Shown: positions 1 through 8,040, numbered from the stretch's first letter. The stretch is DNA of 17,330 nucleotides from Paraktedonobacter sp035294465 (GCA_035294465.1 DATGKW010000202.1:1-17330); one strand, 5' to 3'. The notes: a model not told the origin generated them from the sequence alone. Made by a program: numbers and translations.

Positions 1-5
1 ACACT

Positions 6-665
6 ATGCAGACTCCATTTGCTGATCTTATCGTAGCTGCGACCGCGTACTTGAGCAATGTTGATCCCGTAATGCGGGCGACGATTGAGCAGGTTGGCCC
101 CTGCACCTTGCAGCCTGATCCAGATGTTTTTGGGGCGCTGATCGATGCTATTATCTCACAACAAATCTCTATCAGGGCTGCGGATGCGATTATGGCACGG
201 GTACGTGCGGCCCTGCCGGAAGGGAAGGTGACGCCAGAAGCTCTGAGCGTCTTTGACTTCGAGCGTTTGCGCTCGCTCGGTCTCTCGACACAGAAGGCCC
301 GCTATATCCTGAATCTCGTTGAGCATGTTTCCAGCGGCCAGCTTGAGTTAGGGCGACTTGCAGAACTGGATGATGAAGAGATTATTCGCCGGCTTACAGC
401 CGTAAAAGGTATCGGGCGCTGGACGGCAGAGATGTGTCTGATTTTTACACTTGGGCGACCCGACGTATGGCCCGTTGATGACCTCGGCCTGGTGGATGGC
501 GTGCGTTCGGCTTATCGGTTGCCTGAGCGTCCTACGAAGCAGGAGATGCGCGAGCGCGGCGAGGCCTGGCGGCCCTATCGCACATTCGCTACCTGGTATA
601 TGTGGGGATTGCGTCGGCTAGAAATGCAGGTTGTGCGTGAGAAGACGCGCATTGTCTCGCTTTAA
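6..665 (+). CDS. DNA-3-methyladenine glycosylase, AlkA/Mag type (HhH-GPD)
   Basis: Predicted base-excision repair glycosylase that removes alkylated purines such as 3-methyladenine from DNA in the cytoplasm. Seen in the 219-residue product: the SQQIS segment near residues 51-55, a helix-hairpin-helix core with VKGIGRWTAE at 133-142, and the downstream acid pair Asp158-Asp159 in WPVDDLG. The second Asp matches the catalytic Asp of AlkA by position. The length fits the compact HhH-only members (about 200-230 residues) that lack the extra N-terminal domain of E. coli AlkA. The start lies only 5 bases inside the window, so its ribosome binding site cannot be judged and a slightly earlier start is possible. 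The next gene on the same strand begins roughly 190 nt downstream. Confidence 0.9.
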   Translation: MQTPFADLIVAATAYLSNVDPVMRATIEQVGPCTLQPDPDVFGALIDAIISQQISIRAADAIMARVRAALPEGKVTPEALSVFDFERLRSLGLSTQKARYILNLVEHVSSGQLELGRLAELDDEEIIRRLTAVKGIGRWTAEMCLIFTLGRPDVWPVDDLGLVDGVRSAYRLPERPTKQEMRERGEAWRPYRTFATWYMWGLRRLEMQVVREKTRIVSL

Positions 666-782
666 TCATTCCCCTTTTTCTTTCGCTACTCCGCATATAT
701 TGATCCTGAGCCTGATGAGACAGGGCCATAAAAGCTTTTTTCGGATGGTATGGCTCAATTTTTTATTTTGCTCCTTGTGTCG

Positions 783-788
783 TACAAT
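783..788 (+). promoter_or_regulatory. Possible -10 box upstream of the thioredoxin-domain gene
   Basis: TACAAT (one mismatch to TATAAT) follows a T-rich stretch at about 758-769, but no good -35 box is visible. If real, transcription would start near 795. That would exclude the far-upstream in-frame ATG at 631 and favour the start at 826 or 859. Confidence 0.3.
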
Positions 789-858
789 GCCAGGGAATGG
801 ATGGCGAAAAGAAAGAGTAGAAGCAATGAAGAGAGATGAATTCCTGGAGAAAGATCCG

Positions 859-3009
859 ATGGCAAAGACACACGATTCCAACGCTACCCCGGCTGCGTCG
901 CACTATACACACACGAATCGCCTGAGCAAAGAGACCAGCCCTTATCTTTTGCAGCATGCGCATAACCCCGTCGATTGGTACCCCTGGGGTGAGGAAGCTC
1001 TGCGAAAAGCAAAGGAGGAGGATAAGCCGATCCTGCTCAGCGTAGGCTATTCCGCCTGCCACTGGTGCCACGTTATGGAGCGCGAGTCGTTTGAGAACGA
1101 AGAGATCGCGGCTCTTATCAACAAGTATTTTGTGCCGATTAAAGTGGATCGCGAGGAGCGCCCTGATATCGATGGAATCTATATGCAGGCGGTTCAGACG
1201 CTGACTCATCAGGGGGGCTGGCCGATGACGGTCTTCCTGCTACCCGATGGGCGTCCTTTTTATGGAGGCACGTACTTCCCGCCGCGCGACCGTCTCTATG
1301 GCAGCCAGACCGTACCGGGTTTTCCGCGCGTCCTGCTGACTATGGCCGAACTCTATGCTAATCGGCGCGGAGAGATTGAGCAGCAGGCCGAAGAACTGGC
1401 CGCCTTTTTGCGCCAGAGTGGCAGCGTACCCCTGCGCACTCTGGGCGGCGTACCCTCCCTCGATGATGTACCGTTGGACCAGCTAGTTACTGCTGCCCGC
1501 GTGCTGGCAGAGAGTTTTGATGAGGTGTGGGGCGGTTTTGACGGCGCGCCCAAGTTTCCTAATGCAATGGTCCTGGAATTCTTGCTGCGCCTGCATCTCC
1601 ATCGCCAGAGGGGCGAAATCAGTGAGGCCGTGAGTCCATCTGAGATGGAGATGGTTGAGACGACGCTTAAATGGATGGCTCATGGCGGTATCTACGATCA
1701 GCTTGGCGGAGGCTTTCATCGCTATTCGGTTGATGCCGAGTGGCTGGTGCCCCACTTTGAGAAAATGCTTTACGATAATGCTCTGCTCAGCCGCCTCTAT
1801 CTGCACGCTTACCTGGCTACGGGCGAACCGTTCTACAGGCGCATTGCCGCCTCGACGCTTGACTATATCGTGCGTGAAATGACCTCGTCGGAGGGCGGTT
1901 TCTATTCAACCCAGGACGCCGATAGCGAGGGCGAGGAAGGCAAGTTCTTTCTCTGGACGCCTGCCGAGGTTGAGGCGTTGCTACCCGCTGAGGATGCACG
2001 CCTCTTTATGCTCTACTACGACGTGACTGAGCGCGGCAACTTCGAGGGCAAAAATATCCTGCACGTTGCCAAGAAGGCCGCAGCGGTTGCCGAAAGCGCC
2101 GGGGTGAGCGAGGACCATCTCAAAGAGGCGTTGCAGCGTGGGCGTTCTGCACTTTTTGCTGAGCGGGAGAAACGCGTCAAACCCGCTCGCGATGAGAAGA
2201 TCCTGACCTCCTGGAATGGCCTGATGCTACGCAGTTTCGCCGAGGCTGCCCGCCATCTCCAGCGTGCGGATTATCTTCAGGTGGCCCGGCGCAACGCCGA
2301 ATTTCTGCTGAGCAATATGCAGGGCGATGGGCGTTTGCTACGCACGTACAAGGATGGGAAGGCTCATCTCAACGGCTACCTGGAAGATTATGTTTTCCTG
2401 GCTGCTGGCCTGCTGGCCCTCTACGAGGCTGATTTTGACCCGCGCTGGTTTCGCGAGGCCCGCCGTCTGGTGGACGAGGCGATCCGGCTCTTTGCCGACG
2501 AGCAGAACAGCGGCTTTTTCGATACCGGCAACGATCACGAAGAGTTGCTCAGCCGCCCTAAAGATATCACGGATAATGCCACGCCCTCTGGTAATAGCGT
2601 AGCGGCCGAGGTTTTGCTTCGTCTGGCCGCCTGGACGGGCGAGGAGGATTATCGCCAGCGTGCAGACGACTACCTGCGCGCGTTGAGCGACGCGATGGTG
2701 AAGCGCCCTCAGTGGTTCGGTCACGCTTTATGCGCGCTGGACTTTGCCCTCTCGCCTGTGCGCGAGATCGCTATTTCCGGTGATCTCCAACTGCCGAGCA
2801 CACAGAACCTGCTGGCCGAAGTCAGCAAGCGCTATCTACCCAATAGCGTTCTGGCCTGCGCTGCTCCCGACAACACTGTGGCCGCGCAAACGATTCCCCT
2901 GCTCGCCGGGCGTCCGCTCAGGGATGGCCAGCCCTGCGCCTACGTCTGCCAGCATTTCGCTTGCCAGGCTCCGGTGACAAGCGGGGAAGAGTTGGCAAAG
3001 TTAATCTGA
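859..3009 (+). CDS. Thioredoxin domain-containing protein, YyaL/SPATA20 (DUF255) family
   Basis: Large protein of unresolved biochemical role, related to B. subtilis YyaL and human SPATA20. An N-terminal thioredoxin-like domain is fused to an alpha/alpha-barrel region resembling N-acylglucosamine 2-epimerase-type enzymes. With the start at 859 the product has 716 residues. The family signature KETSPYLLQHAHNPVDWYPWG spans about 24-44, the redox motif Cys67-His-Trp-Cys70 follows, and GGTYFPP lies further on. The frame is open back to ATG 631, but that start would overlap the glycosylase gene and add about 76 residues with no family resemblance. ATG 859 has GGAG at 846-849 (9 nt spacing). ATG 826 is a weaker alternative. 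The last codon is 20 nt before the AhpD-like gene, suggesting co-transcription of two proteins with CxxC motifs. Family assignment is secure; function is not. Confidence 0.88.
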   Translation: MAKTHDSNATPAASHYTHTNRLSKETSPYLLQHAHNPVDWYPWGEEALRKAKEEDKPILLSVGYSACHWCHVMERESFENEEIAALINKYFVPIKVDREERPDIDGIYMQAVQTLTHQGGWPMTVFLLPDGRPFYGGTYFPPRDRLYGSQTVPGFPRVLLTMAELYANRRGEIEQQAEELAAFLRQSGSVPLRTLGGVPSLDDVPLDQLVTAARVLAESFDEVWGGFDGAPKFPNAMVLEFLLRLHLHRQRGEISEAVSPSEMEMVETTLKWMAHGGIYDQLGGGFHRYSVDAEWLVPHFEKMLYDNALLSRLYLHAYLATGEPFYRRIAASTLDYIVREMTSSEGGFYSTQDADSEGEEGKFFLWTPAEVEALLPAEDARLFMLYYDVTERGNFEGKNILHVAKKAAAVAESAGVSEDHLKEALQRGRSALFAEREKRVKPARDEKILTSWNGLMLRSFAEAARHLQRADYLQVARRNAEFLLSNMQGDGRLLRTYKDGKAHLNGYLEDYVFLAAGLLALYEADFDPRWFREARRLVDEAIRLFADEQNSGFFDTGNDHEELLSRPKDITDNATPSGNSVAAEVLLRLAAWTGEEDYRQRADDYLRALSDAMVKRPQWFGHALCALDFALSPVREIAISGDLQLPSTQNLLAEVSKRYLPNSVLACAAPDNTVAAQTIPLLAGRPLRDGQPCAYVCQHFACQAPVTSGEELAKLI

Positions 3010-3028
3010 GAAAGGAAAAAGGTTAAGA

Positions 3029-3490
3029 ATGGAAGCCAGAATGAATTATGTCAGGGTTGCCCCCGGTGTCTACAAAGCCATGCAACGGTTGCAGACATAT
3101 GTAGATGAGTGTAGCCTTGAGCCGTTGCTCAAGGAACTGGTCAAGGTGCGCGCCTCGCAGCTTAACGGTTGCGCCTACTGCCTGGATATGCATACTCAGG
3201 ACGCGCGCTCTCTGGGCGAAACCGAGCAGCGCCTCTACGCGCTTTCCGCCTGGCAGGAGACGCCCTTTTTTACCGAGCGCGAACGCGCGGCCCTGCTCTG
3301 GACCGAGAAGGTCACGCTGATTTCAATCGATCATGTGCCCGATGAGGTGTACGAACAGGTGCGCAAACATTTCACTGAGGAAGAGCTGGCCGATCTAACC
3401 CTGGTAGTTGCAACCATCAACGCCTGGAATCGCCTCGCGATCAGTTTTCGCTCTGTGCCCGGCAATTATACGCCGAAAAAATATGTGTAG
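3029..3490 (+). CDS. Carboxymuconolactone decarboxylase family protein, AhpD-like
   Basis: Predicted small all-helical AhpD-like protein of 153 residues, probably a thiol-dependent peroxidase or disulfide reductase active in the cytoplasm. The family core is clear: RASQLNGCAYCLDMHTQDAR at about 41-60, with Cys48-x-x-Cys51 and His55, the motif used by AhpD for peroxide reduction. AGG and AAAAAGG stretches at 3013-3022 precede ATG 3029. A second in-frame ATG at 3041 follows GGAAG and cannot be excluded, although the beginning MEARMNYVRVAPGVYKAM resembles relatives. It lies 19 nt after the thioredoxin-domain gene and converges on the minus-strand PH-like gene with only 11 nt between the stops. 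The substrate cannot be told from sequence; gamma-carboxymuconolactone decarboxylation is unlikely because the CxxC motif points to redox chemistry. Confidence 0.87.
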   Translation: MEARMNYVRVAPGVYKAMQRLQTYVDECSLEPLLKELVKVRASQLNGCAYCLDMHTQDARSLGETEQRLYALSAWQETPFFTERERAALLWTEKVTLISIDHVPDEVYEQVRKHFTEEELADLTLVVATINAWNRLAISFRSVPGNYTPKKYV

Positions 3491-3501
3491 GCACCTGTAG
3501 G

Positions 3502-4164
3502 CTACTCCTGGTGCTGGAAAGGCTCGTATTGTTGTAGTGTTGATGAGTATGGCTGCGGATGTGCCCATGCCTGTTGTCCTGGAGATGGCATCTGCTTGAA
3601 GGTTCTGTTAAGCAGGTTCTCGACCATACGTGCATTGGGGATGCCAGCCAGCTTATCAATGATCGTGATGCGAGCAGCGCCAACAGCGAAAGTGTGCGGC
3701 AATCCATAGCTCACATCGCCCCAGCCATCGCCAGTCTCTATGAGCTGGATTGCGCCCATGTCTTCGGCTGTGTGGGACGTGACATTAAGGCCCTGGGGGT
3801 TGGCGACCATGACAATAATGCGCTGGTTGGTAACAGCGTAGGTAGTGTGGCGCAGGTCGCTAGCCAGCTTGCGGTAGAGACGAAGATATGCATAGAGGAC
3901 GAGCACTAAGAGCAACAGCATGCAGATAACGAGGAAAATGGGTGCGAGGAGAAGCCCATTTCGTGTTCCAAAATAGGTCTCGACACAAAAATAGAGAAGG
4001 TATGCCAGGGCGGCAATAATACACACCAGAAGAACATAGGTATAGATGTGATCATCTTGCCTGACCTGGCGTCGAGGGTCAGGGCGTCCCCACCAGAGCA
4101 GTTGCTCGCCCGGTCGTAATTCACGCAAGACAGAGGGATCAACGGTTTGTGGCTCCAGTTGCAT
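3502..4164 (-). CDS. Membrane protein with PH-like domain (second of tandem pair)
   Basis: Unnamed membrane-anchored protein of 220 residues. In order: a short cytosolic N-terminus with RPGEQLLWWGRP at 17-28, two membrane helices at about 42-62 and 72-96, a bacterial PH-like domain from about 100 to 190 with the strand TTYAVTNQRIIVM, and a Pro/Gln/Tyr-rich tail. It shares PGEQLLWWG, DLRHT.Y..TNQR.IVM and ETGDGWGDVS.G with the gene just upstream, so the two are paralogues. The start is set at ATG 4164, preceded by AAGGTGA that overlaps the upstream TAA stop. A GTG at 4176 is also in frame but would itself be part of that ribosome binding site. The 15 nt gap implies one transcript. The role is unknown; related YdbS/DUF304-type proteins are membrane proteins of largely unknown function. 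Confidence 0.8.
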   Translation of the reverse strand: MQLEPQTVDPSVLRELRPGEQLLWWGRPDPRRQVRQDDHIYTYVLLVCIIAALAYLLYFCVETYFGTRNGLLLAPIFLVICMLLLLVLVLYAYLRLYRKLASDLRHTTYAVTNQRIIVMVANPQGLNVTSHTAEDMGAIQLIETGDGWGDVSYGLPHTFAVGAARITIIDKLAGIPNARMVENLLNRTFKQMPSPGQQAWAHPQPYSSTLQQYEPFQHQE

Positions 4165-4179
4165 AGAACAGGTCACCTT

Positions 4180-4848
4180 TTATTCCATATATTGTTGTGG
4201 CGTCGGCGGATATTGCTGAGGGTGCCAGATCGGAGCCGAGGGCGTTGCGGACGGCGTAACTTTGAATGTCCTGGTAAGGATATCGGCCACCTTCTGCACT
4301 TCGGGGATACCCACCAGCTTCTCTACGAGAGTGAGCGTGCGCGCTCCTTGCTGGACGTGGCGTGGTTTGCCAAAACTCACGTCGCCCCAGCCATCGCCCG
4401 TCTCAACGCGGTTAATCTGGCCGATGTCGTTGGCTCCATAAGAGTTTACCACGAAGCCCTGCGTGCCGGCCGTCATGACAATGACACGCTGGTTGGTGAT
4501 GCCGTAGATGGTGTGGCGCAGATTGGTGATATATTTCTGCGCCGTGGAATATGCCGCATAAATACGATAGAGATTGAGGCCCAGTAACCCGATAGCGACG
4601 ATCAGCAAGAGAATAGTAAATGGATCGGGTTCTGAGAGTAGCGAATTCTCTTCGTAGAGCAGATGAATATCGAAAGCGACAAGAAAGAGCATCAAGACGG
4701 CCAGAATGCCATTGACAATATACACGACAGTGGCAGTACTGGCGGCTTTCGCCCTGCGCGACAGTTCAGGTTTGCCCCACCATAGCAATTGCTCGCCCGG
4801 TTTCACTTCATTTTGCAGATAATCGATCATAACTGATTGTGGTTGCAT
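4180..4848 (-). CDS. Membrane protein with PH-like domain (first of tandem pair)
   Basis: Unnamed membrane protein of 222 residues. It begins with a cytosolic VKPGEQLLWWGKP at 15-27, then two membrane helices (about 40-59 and 77-97). A PH-like domain at about 105-195 contains NLRHTIYGITNQRVIVM and VETGDGWGDVSFGKP, and a Pro/Gln/Tyr-rich tail closes the protein. ATG 4848 was chosen because GAGGAG lies 9 nt upstream (4858-4863 on the plus strand). An in-frame ATG 24 bases further upstream would place that site inside the gene. It is the leading gene of a two-gene minus-strand unit with its paralogue. The conserved Trp-Trp-Gly before the first helix and the conserved GDGWGD are the features most worth tracing. 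No catalytic motif is visible, so a structural, sensory or lipid-contacting role is only inference. Confidence 0.8.
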   Translation of the reverse strand: MQPQSVMIDYLQNEVKPGEQLLWWGKPELSRRAKAASTATVVYIVNGILAVLMLFLVAFDIHLLYEENSLLSEPDPFTILLLIVAIGLLGLNLYRIYAAYSTAQKYITNLRHTIYGITNQRVIVMTAGTQGFVVNSYGANDIGQINRVETGDGWGDVSFGKPRHVQQGARTLTLVEKLVGIPEVQKVADILTRTFKVTPSATPSAPIWHPQQYPPTPQQYME

Positions 4849-4958
4849 TTTTATCATCTCCTCTAAAAGCACTTTATAATTGCTCAGCAGTTATTTTATC
4901 ATAGAGAAAAGTAAATGAATAGCTCTCCACTACCTGATTCCTACCTCTTCGACTATGC

Positions 4959-4964
4959 TATACT
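4959..4964 (+). promoter_or_regulatory. Possible -10 box for the acyl-CoA dehydrogenase operon
   Basis: TATACT sits 56 nt before ATG 5021 in the 172-nt divergent intergenic region (4849-5020). No convincing -35 hexamer is found at the usual distance, so this is a weak call. The same region must also hold the promoter of the minus-strand PH-like pair, for which I see only AT-rich sequence around 4874-4915. Confidence 0.3.
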
Positions 4965-5020
4965 AATCAGTATATGCAATCACCCGTCGTAGAATAGCCA
5001 TTCCCAGGGGAGGCTTTGCC

Positions 5021-6229
5021 ATGGATTTTACCTACTCAGAGAAGGTTCAAACCCTCCGCCAGCAGGTCAGCGACTTTATGGATCGTTATATTTACCCCAA
5101 TCAGCAGATCTACCGCGATCAGCTTGCCGCCTCGCACGACCCTCATCGCCATGCTGAGATTATCGATGAACTCAAAGCGAAGGCGAGGGCGCAGGGCCTC
5201 TGGAATCTCTTCTTACCCGATAAGGGGTACGGTGCTGGCTTGAACAATCTGGAATACGCGCCGTTGGCCGAAATCATGGGCCGCGTTGGCTGGGCTTCCG
5301 AGGTCTTTAACTGCGCCGCGCCGGATACCGGCAATATGGAGATTCTGGCGCAGTTTGGTACGCCGGAGCAGAAGAAGCAATGGCTGGAGCCGCTGCTCAA
5401 TGGAGAGATTCGTTCGGCTTTTGCCATGACCGAACCGGCTGTAGCCAGCTCTGACGCTACGAATATTCAGCTCTCAATTACGCGTCAGGGCGATGAGTAC
5501 GTGCTCAATGGGCGCAAATGGTGGATTTCCGGGGCCGCGCGCCCGCGCTGCAAGATCTTCATCGTGATGGGCAAGACCAGTCCGCAGAACCCCGATCGTC
5601 ATCGCCAGCAGAGCATGATCCTGGTGCCGCGCGACACGCCGGGGGTAACGATTGTACGCAGCCTGCCTGTGATGGGCTATATGGATAACGAGAGCCATTG
5701 CGAGGTCCTTTTCGAGAACGTACGCGTGCCGGTCTCGAACCTGCTGGGTGAGGAGGGCAGCGGCTTTGCCATTGCCCAGGCCCGCCTGGGTCCTGGCCGC
5801 ATTCATCACTGTATGCGCTCGATTGGCGCGGCGCAGTACGCGCTCGAATTGATGTGTCAGCGCGCAGTCAGTCGTGTAGCTTTTGGCAAATCCCTGGCGG
5901 AGCAGGGCGTCATTCAAGAATGGATTGCTACTTCGCTGATGGAGATCGAGCAGGCGCGGCTCCTGACCCTCAAGGCTGCCTGGGCTATCGATACCCTGGG
6001 CAAGAAGGCCGCGCAGCAAGAGATTGCCATGATTAAAGTCGTGGTGCCTGAGATGCTGACGAACGTAGTCAATCGCGCCATCCAGGTCTTCGGGGCAGCG
6101 GGCATGAGCGATGATTTTCCCCTGGCCTCGATGTGGGCGCATGGCCGCACGATGCATATTGTAGATGGCCCCGACGAGGTGCATAAACGAGCAATCGCGC
6201 GCAAGCTGCTGCGCCAGTATCAGAAGTAA
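5021..6229 (+). CDS. Acyl-CoA dehydrogenase, ACAD10/ACAD11-like (LvaC-like)
   Basis: Predicted cytoplasmic FAD-dependent acyl-CoA dehydrogenase family enzyme of 402 residues, full length for the family. Seen: the N-terminal helical domain (MDFTYSEKVQTLRQQV), the beta-domain FAD/substrate signature SAFAMTEPAVASSDATNIQ at about 132-150 with NGRKWWISGA at 163-172, and a C-terminal DGPDEVHKRAIARK beginning at Asp382. In medium-chain enzymes the corresponding place reads E-G-T with the catalytic Glu. The DGPDEVH form is typical of the ACAD10/ACAD11 branch. GGGGAGG at 5007-5013 gives a 7 nt spacing to ATG 5021. The next gene, 35 nt on, encodes an APH-type kinase, which makes this the bacterial two-gene form of the fused eukaryotic protein. 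Known relatives handle phosphorylated 4-hydroxyacyl-CoA; the substrate here is an inference. Confidence 0.9.
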   Translation: MDFTYSEKVQTLRQQVSDFMDRYIYPNQQIYRDQLAASHDPHRHAEIIDELKAKARAQGLWNLFLPDKGYGAGLNNLEYAPLAEIMGRVGWASEVFNCAAPDTGNMEILAQFGTPEQKKQWLEPLLNGEIRSAFAMTEPAVASSDATNIQLSITRQGDEYVLNGRKWWISGAARPRCKIFIVMGKTSPQNPDRHRQQSMILVPRDTPGVTIVRSLPVMGYMDNESHCEVLFENVRVPVSNLLGEEGSGFAIAQARLGPGRIHHCMRSIGAAQYALELMCQRAVSRVAFGKSLAEQGVIQEWIATSLMEIEQARLLTLKAAWAIDTLGKKAAQQEIAMIKVVVPEMLTNVVNRAIQVFGAAGMSDDFPLASMWAHGRTMHIVDGPDEVHKRAIARKLLRQYQK

Positions 6230-6264
6230 AGCAGAGATTGTAGTGTGCAGGAGGCAGAAGAACA

Positions 6265-7332
6265 ATGAGTATCTACGAAGATACGATTGAGGTGCGCAAC
6301 GGTGAGCAGCTTGATTGGGCGAAGGTCGAGCTGTATTTGCGCATGCATATCCCGGATATTGATGCCAGCCCATTGGAAGTGCGCCAGTTTCCTTCTGGTG
6401 CTTCTAACCTGACCTATCTGGTGCGCATTGGCGAATGGGAGGGAGTATTGCGCCGCCCGCCCTTCGGCCCGCTTGCTCCAAAGGCGCATGATATGCGGCG
6501 CGAGGCGGGCCTGCTGGAGCGTATCCATCCAGTCTTTCCCCTCGCTCCCCAGCCCTATATCTTTTGCGATGACCGCGCAATCATGGATGTGCCTTTCTAT
6601 GTGATGGAGCGGCGTCGGGGCTTTGTGATCAACGACGCTTTTCCGGCGGATGTAGAGGCAACGCCTGAACTCTGCCGGAGCCTCTCCGAGCAGGTGGTCG
6701 ATACGCTGGTGGAGATTCATGCGGTCGATTGGCGGGCCGCTGGTCTGGCCGAGTTTGGGCATCCAGAAGGTTTCCTGGAGCGGCAAGTCAAGAGCTGGAT
6801 CGAGCGCTACTACCGCTCGCAGACCGATGAGAGTCCTGATGTTGAATCGCTGGCTCGCTGGTTGGTCGAGCACATCCCGGCCAGTCCTGCGCCGGCGCTG
6901 ATCCATAACGATTATAAACTCAATAATATGATGATGAGCACTGAAGATCCCGCGCAGCCGGTTGCTGTGCTGGATTGGGAGATGACCACGATTGGTGATC
7001 CGCTCTTCGACCTGGCGATCTCGCTGGTCTACTGGGTGCAGCAGGATGATCCGCAAGAATTGCGCGTAATCCTGCCCACCGTCACCCACCAACCCGGCTT
7101 CTTCAGCCGCGCCGAGTTCATGGAGCGCTACGCTGCAAAAAGCGGGCGCGACCTCTCCTCCATGCATTTTTATATGACCTTTGCCTATTTCAAGCTGGCG
7201 GTCATTCTGCAGCAGATCTACGTGCGCTGGAAACGCGGGCAGACACAGGACCCGCGCTTCGCCATCTTTGGTTCGCGCATCACCACTCTGGTCGAGTACA
7301 CTGCGCGGCTGGTCGAGCGGGGTAGCGTCTAG
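6265..7332 (+). CDS. Phosphotransferase family protein (APH fold), LvaA/ACAD11-kinase-like
   Basis: Predicted small-molecule kinase of 355 residues with the aminoglycoside-phosphotransferase fold. Catalytic loop: His214-Asn-Asp216 followed by Asn221 (IHNDYKLNN). Metal-binding motif: Asp237-Trp-Glu (VLDWEMTTIGDP). The N-terminal lobe includes RQFPSGASNLTYLV, where PSG.SN replaces the usual nucleotide loop, as in the ACAD10/11 kinase domain. AGGAGG at 6249-6254 lies 10 nt before ATG 6265. It follows the acyl-CoA dehydrogenase by 35 nt and its stop abuts the stop of the convergent nitroreductase. Context favours phosphorylation of a hydroxyacyl-CoA, as described for LvaA in levulinate catabolism, not antibiotic resistance. 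The small helper protein LvaB of that pathway is not visible here. Confidence 0.88.
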   Translation: MSIYEDTIEVRNGEQLDWAKVELYLRMHIPDIDASPLEVRQFPSGASNLTYLVRIGEWEGVLRRPPFGPLAPKAHDMRREAGLLERIHPVFPLAPQPYIFCDDRAIMDVPFYVMERRRGFVINDAFPADVEATPELCRSLSEQVVDTLVEIHAVDWRAAGLAEFGHPEGFLERQVKSWIERYYRSQTDESPDVESLARWLVEHIPASPAPALIHNDYKLNNMMMSTEDPAQPVAVLDWEMTTIGDPLFDLAISLVYWVQQDDPQELRVILPTVTHQPGFFSRAEFMERYAAKSGRDLSSMHFYMTFAYFKLAVILQQIYVRWKRGQTQDPRFAIFGSRITTLVEYTARLVERGSV

Positions 7333-7989
7333 CTACCACTGATCCCAGTGCAAAACCTCGTCCAGTGGTTTGCGTGGACCCGGCTTGAAGTCCGTGCCGA
7401 TAGTATAGGCCACGGGGATCAGCGCGGCCTGGGTGACTTTTTCGTAGGGAATGCCCAGGACTTCCGCGGCCTCTTTCTCGCGAAGGAGGTGCAGGGTCGT
7501 CCAGGCCGTACCCAAACCACGCGCGCGAGCGGCTAGCATAAAGCTCCAAACGGCCGGCAAGATTGAGCCCCAGACGCCTGCTTGCCTGGCGCTGGGCACT
7601 CCATCGAGTCGGCCTTCGATGCAGGGTACGACAAGCACTGGAACTTCGTGCATATGCACAGCGAGATGTTGGGCAGAGCTTAAAATACGCGCTTGCTTGC
7701 GCGCCAGTTCGGGATCTCGCGGCGTTGGCTGCTTGCTCTGTCCAGCATTAAAGCCATAGACGGCCTCCATGCCCTGGCGATAGAATTCACCAAGCGCTTT
7801 GCGTTTATCGGCGTCGGTCACAACGATGAAATGCCAGCGTTGAGAGTTGCTCCCGGTGGGAGCCTGCACCGCCAGTTCCACACATTCTCGAATAAGCTCA
7901 GGCTCGACCGGGCGCGTAAGGTCCAGACGTTTGCGCACAGCCCGCGTGGTAGAAAGAAGCTGGTCGGGGGTAAGGTCAAGTAAAGTCAT
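7333..7989 (-). CDS. Nitroreductase family protein
   Basis: Predicted FMN-dependent NAD(P)H oxidoreductase of 218 residues, cytoplasmic and probably dimeric. Seen: the N-terminal FMN-contact region TTRAVRKRLDL at 14-24, APTGSNSQRWHF at 43-54, and the second FMN-contact segment ARGLGTAWTT at 156-165. This layout is that of the short nitroreductases common in actinobacteria and Chloroflexota. The open frame continues upstream to 8367, but ATG 7989 has GGAG 6 nt upstream and begins exactly where family members begin; the extra 126 residues look like translated intergenic DNA. The gene is convergent with the phosphotransferase gene, the two stop codons being adjacent (7330-7332 and 7333-7335). 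The electron acceptor cannot be deduced. Confidence 0.88.
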   Translation of the reverse strand: MTLLDLTPDQLLSTTRAVRKRLDLTRPVEPELIRECVELAVQAPTGSNSQRWHFIVVTDADKRKALGEFYRQGMEAVYGFNAGQSKQPTPRDPELARKQARILSSAQHLAVHMHEVPVLVVPCIEGRLDGVPSARQAGVWGSILPAVWSFMLAARARGLGTAWTTLHLLREKEAAEVLGIPYEKVTQAALIPVAYTIGTDFKPGPRKPLDEVLHWDQW

Positions 7990-8040
7990 AGTGTTCTCCG
8001 TTATCCAGGTAGAAATACAGTGCAGTGTAGAACTGCTCGT

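Noticed and set aside
706..741. Terminator after the glycosylase gene (CCTG...CAGG followed by AAAAGCTTTTTT)
   Set aside because: The stem is only 4 bp with a 6 nt loop, and the T-run belongs to a separate AAAAGCTTTT palindrome. Too weak to annotate.
631..858. Upstream extension of the thioredoxin-domain gene to ATG 631 (792 residues)
   Set aside because: It would overlap the glycosylase gene by 35 nt, has no ribosome binding site, adds residues unlike the family, and is upstream of the likely -10 box at 783. ATG 859 has GGAG at proper spacing.
5474..7167. Two long minus-strand open frames (about 299 and 315 codons) opposite the acyl-CoA dehydrogenase and phosphotransferase genes
   Set aside because: They are composition shadows of GC-rich codons on the other strand. 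Neither resembles a protein family, and the plus-strand genes have clear motifs and ribosome binding sites.
6265..7332. Aminoglycoside resistance gene
   Set aside because: The APH fold alone does not imply resistance. The N-lobe and the partner acyl-CoA dehydrogenase point to the ACAD11/LvaA group.
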